Origin: Bolinopsis microptera
Lineage: Eukaryota > Ctenophora > Tentaculata > Lobata > Bolinopsidae
Reading direction: 5' to 3'
Assembly: GCF_026151205.1 (NCBI RefSeq)
Contig: NC_087078.1
Coordinates: 3,192,175 to 3,252,174 of the forward strand
Length of the DNA stretch: 60,000 bases
The notes beneath the pieces were generated by a model that saw only the letters and a program-made list of their open reading frames with translations, made no database searches and was not told where the DNA came from. The translations under genes were made by a program, and so were the position numbers. Position 1 is the first letter of the stretch. Each line of letters opens with the position of its first letter. Positions 15,830-28,250 of this stretch are shown piece after piece.

Positions 15830-17526
15830 GTCAGGATTCCTTATTGTAGATACGAAGAAATGAACAGTGATAAGAAAGCTGGGAGCTGATAATCTTACAA
15901 CTTTAATGGATAGTGTTATATACATCAAGCACAGTTATAAGGAGTTGTATTAAGACGGCATATGCATGTGCGTCTTTATTCTTTCCTGCGCTGTAACATA
16001 CCCTTTTCTGGTTGGGAAGCAACACTTACATGGAATAAGGATGGAATAAGGATGGAATAAAGATGGAATAAGGATGAAATAAGGATGGAATAAGGATGGA
16101 ATAAGGATGGAATAAAAATTAAAAGGGATGAAGAGTGGTGGTCCACAGGGGTCCGAAAAAGCCGTACAGGCACTTGGGTCCTTATCCTTGTCACTAATCT
16201 CAATTGGATTCGGTTTACACAGAACATGAACATTTAGACGTACACATTGACACGACATTTACTAGAAAGCAATTGTCAAACATGTCAATCTTACAAATGT
16301 CAACAATCCTAAAATAATTTGAACCTGAACGTGATCCTTTGAGATTATATGTCCCAAAAGTCAAATTGACTGTACTCAAGTATAAAATCGAATAATTTAC
16401 TCCAATAACCACGGTTACTAGCAAGTTCTCTCAATGAAGAATTTCATCTCTTCGATCCGACAGCAAGATGAAAACGCTTCCAGTGGTCAACCTTCAGGTG
16501 GTGCTAGGAGGTGACGTCTGGTGAGCCCGAGTCTACCAACTTCACTACACCATCTCGACAGCAAAGCACAGAGCAGGCTTGAGCTGGTGATCTTATGCTC
16601 TTCAGGTATGTGTCCTAGCATCTTCCAACTAGATAACTAGCACGCTCGTGAATAGGGGTAGAGTTACTTCTGTTTGTAGAGGGTATCTTTGGCATAATTA
16701 CTTGCGTGGCCAGCTGACATAGAAAGCAAAAAAAGTATAAAATACTAACGTGGCGTGCACGGCTTGAGCAGCCGCCGCACAAGAACGGATGCGTGCAGGG
16801 GCTGGAGTACGCTTGTATGTAGATTATAAAAATGTTGCATTGTAAATATTTAGAATATTGACGATCTATTTTGATCAAATAGTAACATTTTACAAATGGC
16901 TTTGGATTTTGGTAAGATTTAATTTATTTAAAAAAAATCACGGTAGTTTTTAAATGTATTTCTACTTGGTGGAAATCATAACAATTTAATTCTGTTTTCA
17001 GAATGCGCGCTTTGGCGGCCAGTTATTGACTTTTCATTAAATTGTATTTTAAATAGAAATGTGAATATTATTAAGTTTAAATATTATTATTTTTGATTGT
17101 AAATAAAGGATAAAATTTTAAATTTGTTTCACTAAAATTTGTTTCACTGAACTCAAAGTGAGCTTGATGACCTTGATTTGATTTTAAGATTTACTATACA
17201 AAAGTCTATGATTGTGGCCATCTGCTCCAGTACAGTACATGAAGTCAGCTTTTTTTAAATTGTATTCCTTATTAATTATAATATAGCAACAATTTGATAT
17301 CGAAAACATAACGGGGTAAAGATTCTTTGTAGAAGGGATAAAGAATACAAACACAGTTGGTGCATAAAACGATCCGCAGACAAGAAGCATCTGCGTAGCG
17401 CTCAATTTTTTAAATTAACTATGGGACAGAAATTTAAAAAGCTTTATGCGCGGCGTCATGAATCAATTTATTCGCGACGCGCAGAATTAGGCCCATATCA
17501 ATTTAGTTACTAGTACGTTTTATAAA
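15830..17526. other. Intergenic, no gene recognised
   Basis: It holds an 11-bp tandem repeat (about 16,030-16,117; unit GATGGAATAAG, about 8 copies). The rest is AT-rich with no motif-bearing frame on either strand. Frames up to 102 codons at 15,950-16,258 come from the tandem repeat. Confidence 0.5.
16030..16117. repeat. 11-bp tandem repeat
   Basis: About eight near-perfect units of GATGGAATAAG. The strand-reversed reading gives the spurious FHPYSILI peptide repeat. Confidence 0.9.
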
Positions 17527-18924
17527 CTTCGAAAACATAACAAATTTGATAAAATCACACACGAAGCTATGCGCCGATGGTAATTCAGCCCAGAATTTAA
17601 TAAACAAAAACTGACGGGGTTAATGGAAAATCTTGTTAAATTTATAATTTTTAATAATATTATCGCTTGTTATAATTTTGATTGTATACCTCGAATTGAT
17701 TTTAATATTCTAACGATACAAATTTTTTTGTCGCAGTGATCTTTTCAGAAGCTTTATCAAATTTAAAGGAATCCGAACAAATAAAACAAAATTATTAAAT
17801 TAAAAGAATTAGCATTCACAATTCAAAAATAATTAAATATTGATCTTGGTGATTTAAATTTCTTATCATGTCGGGACCTTTCAAAAGTTTTGGTAGACAC
17901 GTATTTTAAGATTGCATTGCTTCGCGTAATTTTAATTTTGGCGCCGCGCAGTATCATGCTGCCTTTCTTGAGTTCACAAACCAGGGTCTAAGCGTATGCG
18001 TGATCGCGCTTGTTTCACAACAATTAGCGGCTTCGTAGAGTGGCGGTTTTTTTCGATTTTTTTTCGAGGAAAATTACAGTTGTAATGCTTATTTCGAGCG
18101 ATAAATATGGATGGCGGGGAGTTTTTTTCGAAAATGACTTGACCCAGCAACAAAAATCGGTTAATAAACAAACTAACAATTATACAAACTAATCCAGAGT
18201 GTGTTTGGGAGCTTGCTACGACTGTTTACTATTGATCTTCACAAGCCTTAGGGGAACCCCGTTGTTCAGGTGATACATGTATGAAAAATTGTACGACTAC
18301 CGAAGCGGGAAGCCCCGTACTAAATCGGGCCGGACTAATTGTCATTTTCGATTTAATGAGGTTTTCCGAGTGCTATCTTGAGAGATAAATGGTCGGGTTT
18401 TCTACTAGTTAGTAATCTGACACTCACACTTTCTGTTATATCATATAATTATAAGTATAATAACTACACATTAAACAGCTAACGCGCTTATTTATCTTGT
18501 TAGATTATGGGGAGATATATTAAATGCCAGAAGAATATGCCAAAGTTTACAACGAGAAATTGTTACAACTATGTTAAGATGTTGGTAATGAAAACGTAAT
18601 TATATTGCTAATCTAATGCGTATAAATGCGTTACACTATTATTGCACGGCCACAGCCGAGTGCAAATTGTTACAATAAATCGTACAAGCCGAATAAAAGC
18701 TGAATAAAAGCCGATTACAAGCTTACTCCGTCGGCAAACAGTCTTGTCATCCGCTTAATCTCTATTTTTGAACATTATAGACTGGCGGTCCCCAAAGTAA
18801 ATAAACCCGTTACAAACCAATAATCGATAACAAGCTGGAAAAGTTGATTCAAGCAGTTAGCAGAGTTCAATTATTGCAGTTTATTTCACGCGAGGGGCGT
18901 CAGCTATAGTTTTCTAGCTTATCA

Positions 18925-19490
18925 GTTCATCACGTGACTATTGCTAAACAACCATCACTTGACTATGCTAACAACCAATCACGTGACTACGGTAACAACC
19001 ATCTCAGTGGCTATGTAAACAACCATCATGTGCTATGGTAACAACCATTCACGTTATATGCTAACAAACCATCAGTGACTATGGTAACCAACCATCACGT
19101 GGCTATGCTAACAACCATCATGTGACTATGGTAAGGAACCTTCGCGTTTTTCTATGCTAACAACCATCACATGACTATGTAAACAAAACCATCACGTGAC
19201 TATGGGAAAACTTCACGTGACTATCTAACAACCATCAGTGACTATGGTAACAACAATTCCACGTGACTATGCTAACAACCCTCACGGACTATGGAGTAAC
19301 AACATCACGTGACTATGGTAACAACCGTCACGTGACTATGGTAACCACCACACGTGGACTATGCTATAATCCATCATGTGTCCTATGCCTAAAACCATCA
19401 CGTGACTATGGTATCAACAATCAGTGGACTATGGTAACAACCATCACGTGGACTCTGGTATCAACCATCCGTGACTATGGTAATGTACTT
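18925..19490. repeat. 23-bp minisatellite, orientation A
   Basis: About 24 degenerate units of CAACCATCACGTGACTATGG plus about three bases, forming the left part of the core of the large TIR element. Confidence 0.9.
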
Positions 19491-19509
19491 GGTGTATTTG
19501 TTGTCATTT

Positions 19510-22500
19510 TAAGTCACGTGATTGTTGTTACCACAGGTCACATGATGGTTGTTAGGCATAGTCACGTGATGGTGTTACCTTAGTCACGTGATTGTTGTTT
19601 CACATTGTCCCACGTGATGGTTGTGTAGCATTAGTTACATGATTGTTGTTAGCATAGTAACGTGATGTTGTTACCATAAGTACGTGTTGGTTTGTTCCAT
19701 AGTCACGTGAGGGTTGTGACCATAGTCACATGATGGTTGTTTGCATTAGTTCAGGATGGTGGTTACCCATAGTCACGTGATTGTTGTTACCATATTTATG
19801 TGATGGTTGTTACCATAGTCACGTGATGGTTGTTAGCATAGTCACGTGGATTGTTGTTGCATAGTCAGTGATGGTTGTACCATAGTTATGTGAAGGTTGG
19901 TATTATAGTCACGTGATATTTGTTACGCATAGTCACGTGATGGTTGTTAGCATAGGGTCACGTGATGGTTGTTAGCATTGTCACGTGATTGTTTGTTACC
20001 ATAAGTCACGTGATGGTTGTTACCATAGGCACGTGTTGTTGTTAGCATAGTCACGTGATGGTTGTTAGCATAGTCACGTGAATGGTGTTAGCATAGGCAC
20101 AGATTTTGTTACCATAGTCACGTGATGGTGTTACCATAGTCACGTGATATTGGTTGTCATAGTCACATGATAGTTTTTACCAAGTCAGTGCGTGATGGTT
20201 GTTGCATAGTCATATAATGTGTTGTTACCATAGTCCACCATGATTGTTTTGAATACCATAGTCACGTGATGGTTGTTTGCATTGTCACGTGATGGGTTGT
20301 AGCATAGTCACGTTGATGGTTGTTACCCATAGTTCACGTGATGGTTGTTACCATTTTCACGTGATGGTTGTTACCTTAGTCACGTGATGGTGTTAACAAG
20401 TCACGTTATATTTGTTACCATTGTCACGTGATGTTGTTAGCATTGTCACGTGATGGTGTTAGCATAGCACGTGATTGTTGTTACATAGTCTCGTGATGGT
20501 TGTTACCATAGTCAGTGATGGTTGTTAGCATAGTCACGTGATGGTTGTTAGCATAGACATGATGGTAGTTAGCATAGGCACATGATGGTTGTTACCATAG
20601 TCCAGTGTTATTTGTTGGCGTAGTGACATGAAAGTTTTACCATAGTCAAGTGATGGTTGTTAGCATAGTTCATATAATTGTTGTTACCAGAGTCACATGA
20701 TTGTTGTTACCATAGTCACGTGATGGTTGTTACCATAGTAAGTGATGGTTGTTAGCATAGTACGTTGATGATTGTATTGCATAGTCTCATGATTGTTGTT
20801 TCCATAGTCACGTGATGGTTGTTACCATAGTTGTCACGTGATATTGTTGTTCATAGTCACGTGATGGTTTTGTTAGCATAGTTACATGATTGTTGTTTAC
20901 CATCGTCACATGGGATGGTTGTTACCATAGTCACGTGATGGTTGTTACATAGTCACGTGTTATTTGTTACCATTAGTCAACGTGATGGTTGTTTGCATTA
21001 GTCAGTGATGGTTGTTAGCATAGTCAAGTGATTGGTGTTTACCATAGTCACGTGATATTGTTGTCATTAGTCACATGATAGTTGTTACCATAGTCAAAGT
21101 GATGGTTGTATAGCATAGTCATATATTGTTGTTCTTAGTCCACATGGATGGTTGTTACCTTAGTTCAAGTGGATGGTTGTTAGCCATAGTCACAGTGATG
21201 GTTGTTTACATAGTCACGTGTGGTACATATCGACCGCCCACGCGAGTTTACCATCCCAGTCACGTGTTGGTTAGTTAGCTTAGGTCACGTGTTGGTGTTT
21301 GACCCACTCTCTAGTCTCGTGATGGTTGTTAGCATGGCCACCATGATTGTTGTTACCATAGTCACGTGATGATGGTTGTTACCACTCTAGTCACGTGATA
21401 TTGTTGTAATAGTCACATGATAGTGTTACCATAGTCCGTGATGGTTGTTAGCACATAGTCATATAACGCGACAGCGAGAGTTACCATGTAGAATGCTATC
21501 TTTGATTTTTGTTTTACCATAGTAACGTGATGGTTGTTAGCATAGTCACGTGATGGTTCCCCCCACCCCCCCCCCCCACCCCCTGTCCCTCGCCATACTT
21601 GCTCCACGTGATGGTTCCGTTTACCCTGTACAGTCACGTGTGGTTGTTGCATAGTCACGTTGATGGGTTGTTAGCATTAGTCACGTGATGTAGCACACGC
21701 GCGTTAGCATAGGCTACATGATTGTGTAACCATAGTCACGTGTTGGTTGTTAACATAGTCCAAGTGAATATTTGTTTGTCATAGTCACTGATAGTTGTTC
21801 CATCAGTCACGGGGATGGTTGAGTTAGCATAGTCATATAATTGTTGTTACTTTAGTCACATGATGTTGTTACCTAGTCACGTGATGGTTGTTAACATAGT
21901 TCAAGTGATGGTTGTTTTAGCATTTGCACGTGATGGTTGTTAGCATAGTCACGTGATGGTTGTTACAATAGTCAGTGTGGTTGTTACCATAGTCACGTGA
22001 TGGTTGTTTACCATAGTCACGTGATGGTTGTTACATTGTCACGTGATATTGGTTACCATAGTCACGTGATGGTTTGTTAGCTTAGTCAGTGATGGTTGTT
22101 AGCTTAGTCACGTGAGTGTTTGTTGTTTACCATAGTACGTGATGGTTGTTACCTTAGTCACGTGATGGTGTTAGCATAGTACGTTGATGGTTGTTTGCAT
22201 GGCACATGATTGTTTGGTTACCCATAGTAACGTGATGGTTGTTACCATAGTCACGTTGATAAGTTGTTGTCTAGTAACATGATAGTTGTTTCCATAGTCA
22301 CGTGATGGTTGTTAAGCATGTCATATTTTCCAACATCCCCGGGTTCGTTCATTCATAGTCACAGTATGGTTGTTACCATAGTCACGTGATGGTTTGTCCA
22401 TTGTCAAGTGATGGTTGTTAGCATAGTCACGTGATGGTTGTTTAGCATAGTCACATGATTGTTGTTACCATAGGTCTCGTGATGGATGTTACCTTAGTCA

Positions 22501-23080
22501 CGGTATTGTTGTCATAGTCACGTGATGGTTGTTATCATAGTTACGTGATGGTTGTTAGCATAGACACATGATGGTGGTTAGCATAGTAACGTGATGGGTT
22601 GTTACCATGTCACGTGTTGGTTGTTAAACATAGTCACGTGACGGTTCTTACCATAGTCACATGTGGTTGTTGCTTAGCCTCGTTGATGGTTGTTACAATA
22701 GTCAAGTGATGGTTGTTAGATAGTCACGTGATGGTTGTTAGCATAGTCACAGTATTTGGGGTTACCATAGTCACGTGATGGTTGTACCATAGGTCGTGAT
22801 ATTATGTTGTCATAGTCACGTGATGGTTGTTATCATTGTTAAGTGATGGTTGTTTGCATAGGACACATGATGGTGGTTTGCATAGTCCACGTGATGGTTG
22901 TTACCATTGTCACGTGTGGTTGTTAACATGTCACGTGCGGTTTCTTACTAGTCAATGATGGTTGTTAGCATAGCCAAGTGAATGGTTGTTAGGCATAGTC
23001 ACGTGATGGTTGTTAGCATAGTAAACGTGATGGTTGTTAACCATAGTCAATGTTGGTTGTTAGCTAGGTTCTCTTGATGA
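19510..23080. repeat. 23-bp minisatellite, orientation B (reverse of A)
   Basis: About 150 degenerate units of TCACGTGATGGTTGTTAC plus about five bases (CATAG), the reverse complement of the left array. The two meet at a short spacer near 19,480-19,510. Many units carry one-base gaps or insertions, in part probably read error. Foreign patches interrupt at about 21,225-21,245, 21,465-21,515, 21,560-21,600 and 22,325-22,350. Confidence 0.92.
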
Positions 23081-24929
23081 AACGGATAAGCTAGAAACTG
23101 ATAGCTAAGCCCCTCGCGTGTATTTAACTGCAATAATTGAAAACTCTGCTACTGCTTGATTCTAACTTTTCAGCTTGATCGATTATTGGGTTTTGTAACG
23201 GGTTTTAGTTTACTGGGGACCCCAGGCCTATAATGTTCATAAATAGAGATTAAGCGGAATGACAGGCTGTTTGCCGACGAGTAAGCTTGTATCGGCTTTT
23301 ATCAGCTTTTATCGGCTTGTATCGATTTTTGTATCAAATTTGCACTCGGCTGTGGCGCGTGCAATTATTAGTGTAATCGCATTATACGCAGTTAGATTAG
23401 CATATATAATTACATTTTTCATACCAACTTCCTTATCATTGTTTGTTCAATCCTTTCTCGCTGTAAAAACTTTTGGCATTTTCTGGCTTTTTAAATAGAT
23501 CTTCCACATAATTCTAACATGATACAACTAAGCTGCGTTAGCTGTTTTAAATGTGTAGTGTATTATACTTATAATTTATGTTATACTTTATAGTGTGAGT
23601 GGTGTAGTATACTACTAGTAGAACCGACCATGTATCTCAAGATAGCAGTCGGAAACTCATTTAAATCGAAAAATAGACAAATTAGGCGGCCACCGGTTTA
23701 GTAAGGGGCTTCCCGCTTCGGTCGTCGTTACATTTTTTCTTACATGATTCACGTCAGTGAACAACGAGGGTTCCCTAAGGCTTGGAAGATCAATTAGTAA
23801 CAGTTGTTAGCAGCTCCCTATCACACTGGATTGTTGTTAATTGTTAGTTTGTTTATTATCGTTTTTTGTTGCTGGGTCAATACCATTTTCGAAAAAAACT
23901 TCCGCCATCCCTATGTCTCGAAAATAAGCATTACACGGTATTTTCCTCGAAAAAATTCGAAAACAACCCGCCACTCTCTTACGCATTCGGTGGGTTCACG
24001 CGCTACTGCAAACGAGAGGGCTAGTGGTTAGGCAACCTTCTGAGTACTAATATAGTATAATATATATTGAATTTATATATATTGAATAAATAATAGAATA
24101 TTTTAATACGTGATCGTGTTTATGCACTTAAAGGGTGATGATACTCGTAAAAATATTTGTTCCATTGCATATATTTATATTAGGACCGTCGACAGAGTCC
24201 AGACTCGGCGGCGCGTTCTGGTAGGTTATAAACCATTACAATTTTGAACCACAAAAATTCTTTGACCATTGTTAATGATCTGGCCCGGCGCGCGCTACTT
24301 CTTAGCACTTGCCATCGTGATACTTGCTTTCGAGAAGAAAGGAAAGCTGCCGCCGCGCTTACTTTCGCGTGTCTGACAACTGGCTTAGTCCATACCAACG
24401 AGTAACATCCGTCAAAAAATTTAAGGTCCCAAGGCAAATTGTTCATTATTGTTAAAAACTTAACGGACATGAAAATTGAAACCTGAGTAATTTTATTTTC
24501 GAGTATCAAAAATTATAAACATTCCAATTTATTGAAGATTTAGATTTAATATATTGAGCCCTTTGGCTAGGAATATTTCTTAGATATTTTGGACAGTTTT
24601 TAAATTATATTGATAATGTTATGAATTGTTATTGATTGTTATGTATTTTTTAGGCCCGTGGCCAGCTTTTTCTAGTGTAAGTAATAATAAACTAAATATT
24701 ATATGCTTTAGTTAGCTTCAATTACTGACGTAAATGACGATGTGTACCTTCAGTTGCAGCATCGCAAGCCCATTTCATACCTCATCTTTTTATTTATATA
24801 CTAGGCGTATATGACATTTTATGCTATTCACAGAGGCCAGGTATTACAGGGTGGGCTAAGTCACTGGAAATGCGTTGGCCTTAATTTGCTACGCCCACAG
24901 GAGGAGCTAAGTGCAAAGATACTGTCCAA

Positions 24930-25140
24930 CTAACTGCTACAAACTGCCACTAACTAACTTGCCACAAACTGCACTAACTGCCACAAAACTGCCACTAACT
25001 GCTACAAACTGCCACTAACTGCCAACTAACTGCCACAAACTGCTTAACAATCGCGCCCACTAGGCATTTGCGCGCGACAGTAGCAGTTAGTGGCAGTAGT
25101 GGCAGTTGTGCAGTTTAGTTGCAGTTAGTGGAAGTTTTAT
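24930..25140. repeat. Subterminal ACTGCCACTA tandem repeats, left
   Basis: Repeated ACTGCCACTAACTGC-type units, then a GCGCGC-containing turn (about 25,050-25,075), then the same units inverted. The block itself can fold back. The mirror block is at 37,455-37,690. Confidence 0.85.
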
Positions 25141-28059
25141 GCGCGTCGGATTTTCATATCGAGCGCTCATCTATTTTTATAATAGCCAAGTCCGCAGCGT
25201 TTAGAGCTGCACTTGTTGATATGGGCAGCTCTCAGCCTGTACATTCCACCGAATTCTCTATTCATTAATGAACATGATAGAAACTGAGGTTCCCCAGGTA
25301 CATTGTTGACTAACCAGACTGTGCACGTTGTGCTAGATGTCAAATGTTGCAGATAGCGTTATTACGTTTTTAAAACCTATGTTTGATTTGATTTGCTTGA
25401 CTTACTTGTAGTAAACGGTCGGCCGTTTTACAACACGGCCAATTTGACTGCTTGTGTTAGTTTCGACCACTAAAATTTTGTTCTCGCAGCATGGTATATA
25501 AAGGTTTGATATGAATTATGAAATGAGAAGGTCGTGTATTATGTTGTTTATAATAGATTCAGAAAGGACTCGTATATGTGCATAAGTATATTGAATATTT
25601 ATTATTATTTCATATCCATGAATTATATTCATGCAGCTAAAAGCAATCAGCATTTATTTTTATTTATGATAAGATGATAAGTTCATATGAGCAATTTTTA
25701 ATTTAGTCCGCATAGGCTAGGAGTCTCCCCCCCAGTATCGAGTTTTATTTGTGATTAAAAATTCTCTCGGTATTAGGAAAACTGCTGTTGATAGACCGGA
25801 GCGCTGCAAAAAATTTATAGCTTGTCTGACGAATTTACAATTATTTATACAAGTATGACCACTTTTCGGATTTTAGAGGGTGCTGTCCAGACTATGAGTT
25901 GTTATCGGTGCGTTGTATATCGTTTGAAGTAAAAGTCGGCACTAAAAATTAAAGTAAATATTACCTCACGCACACACTAATTGCATACGTTTGTTAATTT
26001 TATTGTACTCTTATCAGCTGAGCTTATTCTCCTACCTGAACGCCTAACGGAGAGATTACTTTTTTTTTTTTACGTTTCTGACAGGTAAAAATTAATAAAC
26101 AATAAATTTCACTATGAAACGTATTCATAATATGAATATATATTAGAAAAGTTGCTAGTTGGTTCGCCACCGTGCAATAGGATCTGTTTCCGTTCCGTTC
26201 ACTTTTAAGGTTTAAAAGCCTCTATCCGATTGATTTTGCCCTTATGACTTAGTTGTACTTGTAGTGAATTCGTACGGAGTCGTTCACTAAATATTCGTTT
26301 GTGAACGCGTTCGCTAAAGATTTTTTAAACGTTTGGAACTGCCTATAAGGATACGTTAAAACACGGGCCTCCACGGAATTTAACAGTTTGTGCGGAGAAA
26401 GATAGTGAAAGAGTGTACGAAGCCAAAGAGTTCTCGACAATTGTTCCAAGCCTGCCTCACCGCTGGCAACGCCAAATGCATGCAGGACTTATTTCCTAAT
26501 CATGCAAACCTATACAACGGCTGACCAAGAATGGACACAGGAATGCACGGTACCACTATAATATTTGATTTGATTCTCGTGATACTGATTGACTAGCAGT
26601 AGCAGGAATTTGCTGCTGCTTATAATTCATGGGCGTTGCTAAACCTGTCATTCCGCCCTATCTGCTAACGCTAGAGAACATATTTTTAGCGCAATAATAT
26701 TCAATGTTAAATCAATGTGTTTACTTATAAATGAAAAGCCTGAGCGGGTTACCGTACACAGGTAAATTGCTTTGCAGTTGAATTTGCGTTTCTGAAACCA
26801 CTTCTGCACTGGTAATTGTATTTAAAAGGGAACACAAAATGAATAATCGTGTCCAAAATTATTCCCTGCGCGAACCGCCTGTGATAGCCGATATCTGATA
26901 AGATTCTCTTTCAAGCATTCAGTTTCAGTTAATTCTGGGTAATTCGCGCGTAAATTCATATTGGCTCGTGTGCGTTCCATGTTCTCAGAATTAGGCAACG
27001 GTACGTATATAATCTTTAACTTTAAATGTTTGCAAACAGGTTGTTGTTTATTTTATGCTGGAATCCCAAAAAGTGCTTGATCGGCCAGTTCATCATTGTG
27101 TCTTGCATAATTACTTTGCTAGTTTCATTATGCTTCGACGAATCATCACTGTTTTGCTTGGGGTGGTATTCAACTGTTAGGGTCCCTACTGTAAACAGCC
27201 ATTGTTTCGCTTATAGTTATCAAACAGCAACTAACCGATTGTCCAATGGGTCTCAGCCTTAGATTAGAACATTTAGGCTAACGTGTGGCTCGGAAAAGTA
27301 TAATCTTCATGGTATGGTCTTATATATGATTTTGGTCTATTAGAACGAGTTTTAGTGAAAATTATCCTGGACCAGAGATGATTAGGGAATAAAAATAATA
27401 CTTCGTTCCGTGAAAACTGACTTTTTTGATATTAGTCATTACTATCATATCAATATTTATAAAGGGAAATTTTTTTTTAAAAACTTTTCGACAAGAGGAT
27501 CGATGATAATTTTGATGCATTAATTATCAGTCCGTTAGTTTAGCTGTATTAATAGTTCTATAACAGTTTTAGTTTAGATGTAATATTTAGTTCGTAAACG
27601 TGCACGACAAAGTTTTAATATTGCTGAACCTTGCGCAAACGGTTTGAAATCTTTTGTCGACAAGGTTTTTTAACATTTGGGGATAAATTTGGGATTAATT
27701 TTACTTCGGAATATGGGATTTTAGCATGACGTGTCATTCTTTTTTTTTAGTTCAGTTCGTTTTCAAATTTTTAATCTTAATTTTAATTTTCAGTACGTTT
27801 TACTAACAAAATCTTTTTTACTTTTAGTAGCAGAATGGTTTTCAGATTGCTTAATGAACTGTGCTATAGAGCTGGTCCCAAGTCCAGAGCCATTTTATTC
27901 TTGTAATTTTCATTAACCATGTCTAGTCATTGACTACTGATTTATGAAATCACTAATCTTTCGATTTCTGTGACACTAAACGCCTTGATTTATCAGTCCC
28001 TATATTGAATAGTTCATGCGCAAATTACCTAGTTTAGCCGTCATTTAATTAGGTACAGA

Positions 28060-28250
28060 CCACTAAAAATAGTTTAGTGAAAGCGTTCGCTAAAAGATTT
28101 TAACGTTCGCAAAATAATGGTAAAGGAACGTTATCAGATTAAAATATCAACACGTCGACACGCCTATCGTTTCCGCAATTTGACATGTTCTAGTTAGTTA
28201 GGAGTGTTTTAGCGCGCATGCATGCACGTTCACTTTTTCAGGCACTTTAA
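28060..28250 (+). repeat. Dispersed repeat R, copy in the left palindrome arm
   Basis: Contains ACTAAAAATAGTTTAGTGAA, AAAGGAACGTTA, ACACGTCGACACGCCT and GCATGCACGT. It recurs inverted at 31,850-32,060 and, in part, at 26,235-26,350. The right arm of the palindrome does not carry it at the mirrored place, so it inserted after the palindrome formed or moved within it. Confidence 0.65.

Larger units (their letters stand above)
18036..23981. mobile_element. Large TIR element with CACGTG minisatellite core (5.9 kb)
   Basis: The left arm (18,036 to about 18,925) and the right arm (about 23,085-23,981) are inverted copies of about 0.9 kb. The left starts TAGAGTGGCGG and the right ends CCGCCACTCTCTTA. 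Shared inner landmarks are AAGCGGGAAGCCCC with its complement, and CTGCAATAATTGAA with its complement. The core is a 23-bp minisatellite. The flanks CGGCTTCG (left) and CGCATTCG (right) look like a degraded 8-9-bp target duplication. The X copy at about 39,668 has the single site GCGCCTTCG. No transposase is seen, so it is non-autonomous. Long TIRs with an 8-9-bp duplication suggest a Mutator- or hAT-type foldback element. Confidence 0.8.

Noticed and set aside
15976-16258. Frames with FHPYSILI repeats
   Set aside because: Produced by the 11-bp GATGGAATAAG tandem repeat.
19263-19583. 106-codon frame rich in TMVTT repeats
   Set aside because: It lies wholly within the 23-bp minisatellite.
23980-24040. 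tRNA-like GAGGGCTAG..GGTTAG.GCAACC stretch (also near 39,690-39,725)
   Set aside because: It resembles an A box, but no cloverleaf, anticodon stem or B box at the right distance was found.
23259-24509. Several 75-109-codon frames around the right arm of the 5.9-kb element
   Set aside because: They overlap inverted-repeat or X-unit sequence, and the paralogous copies do not keep the frames.
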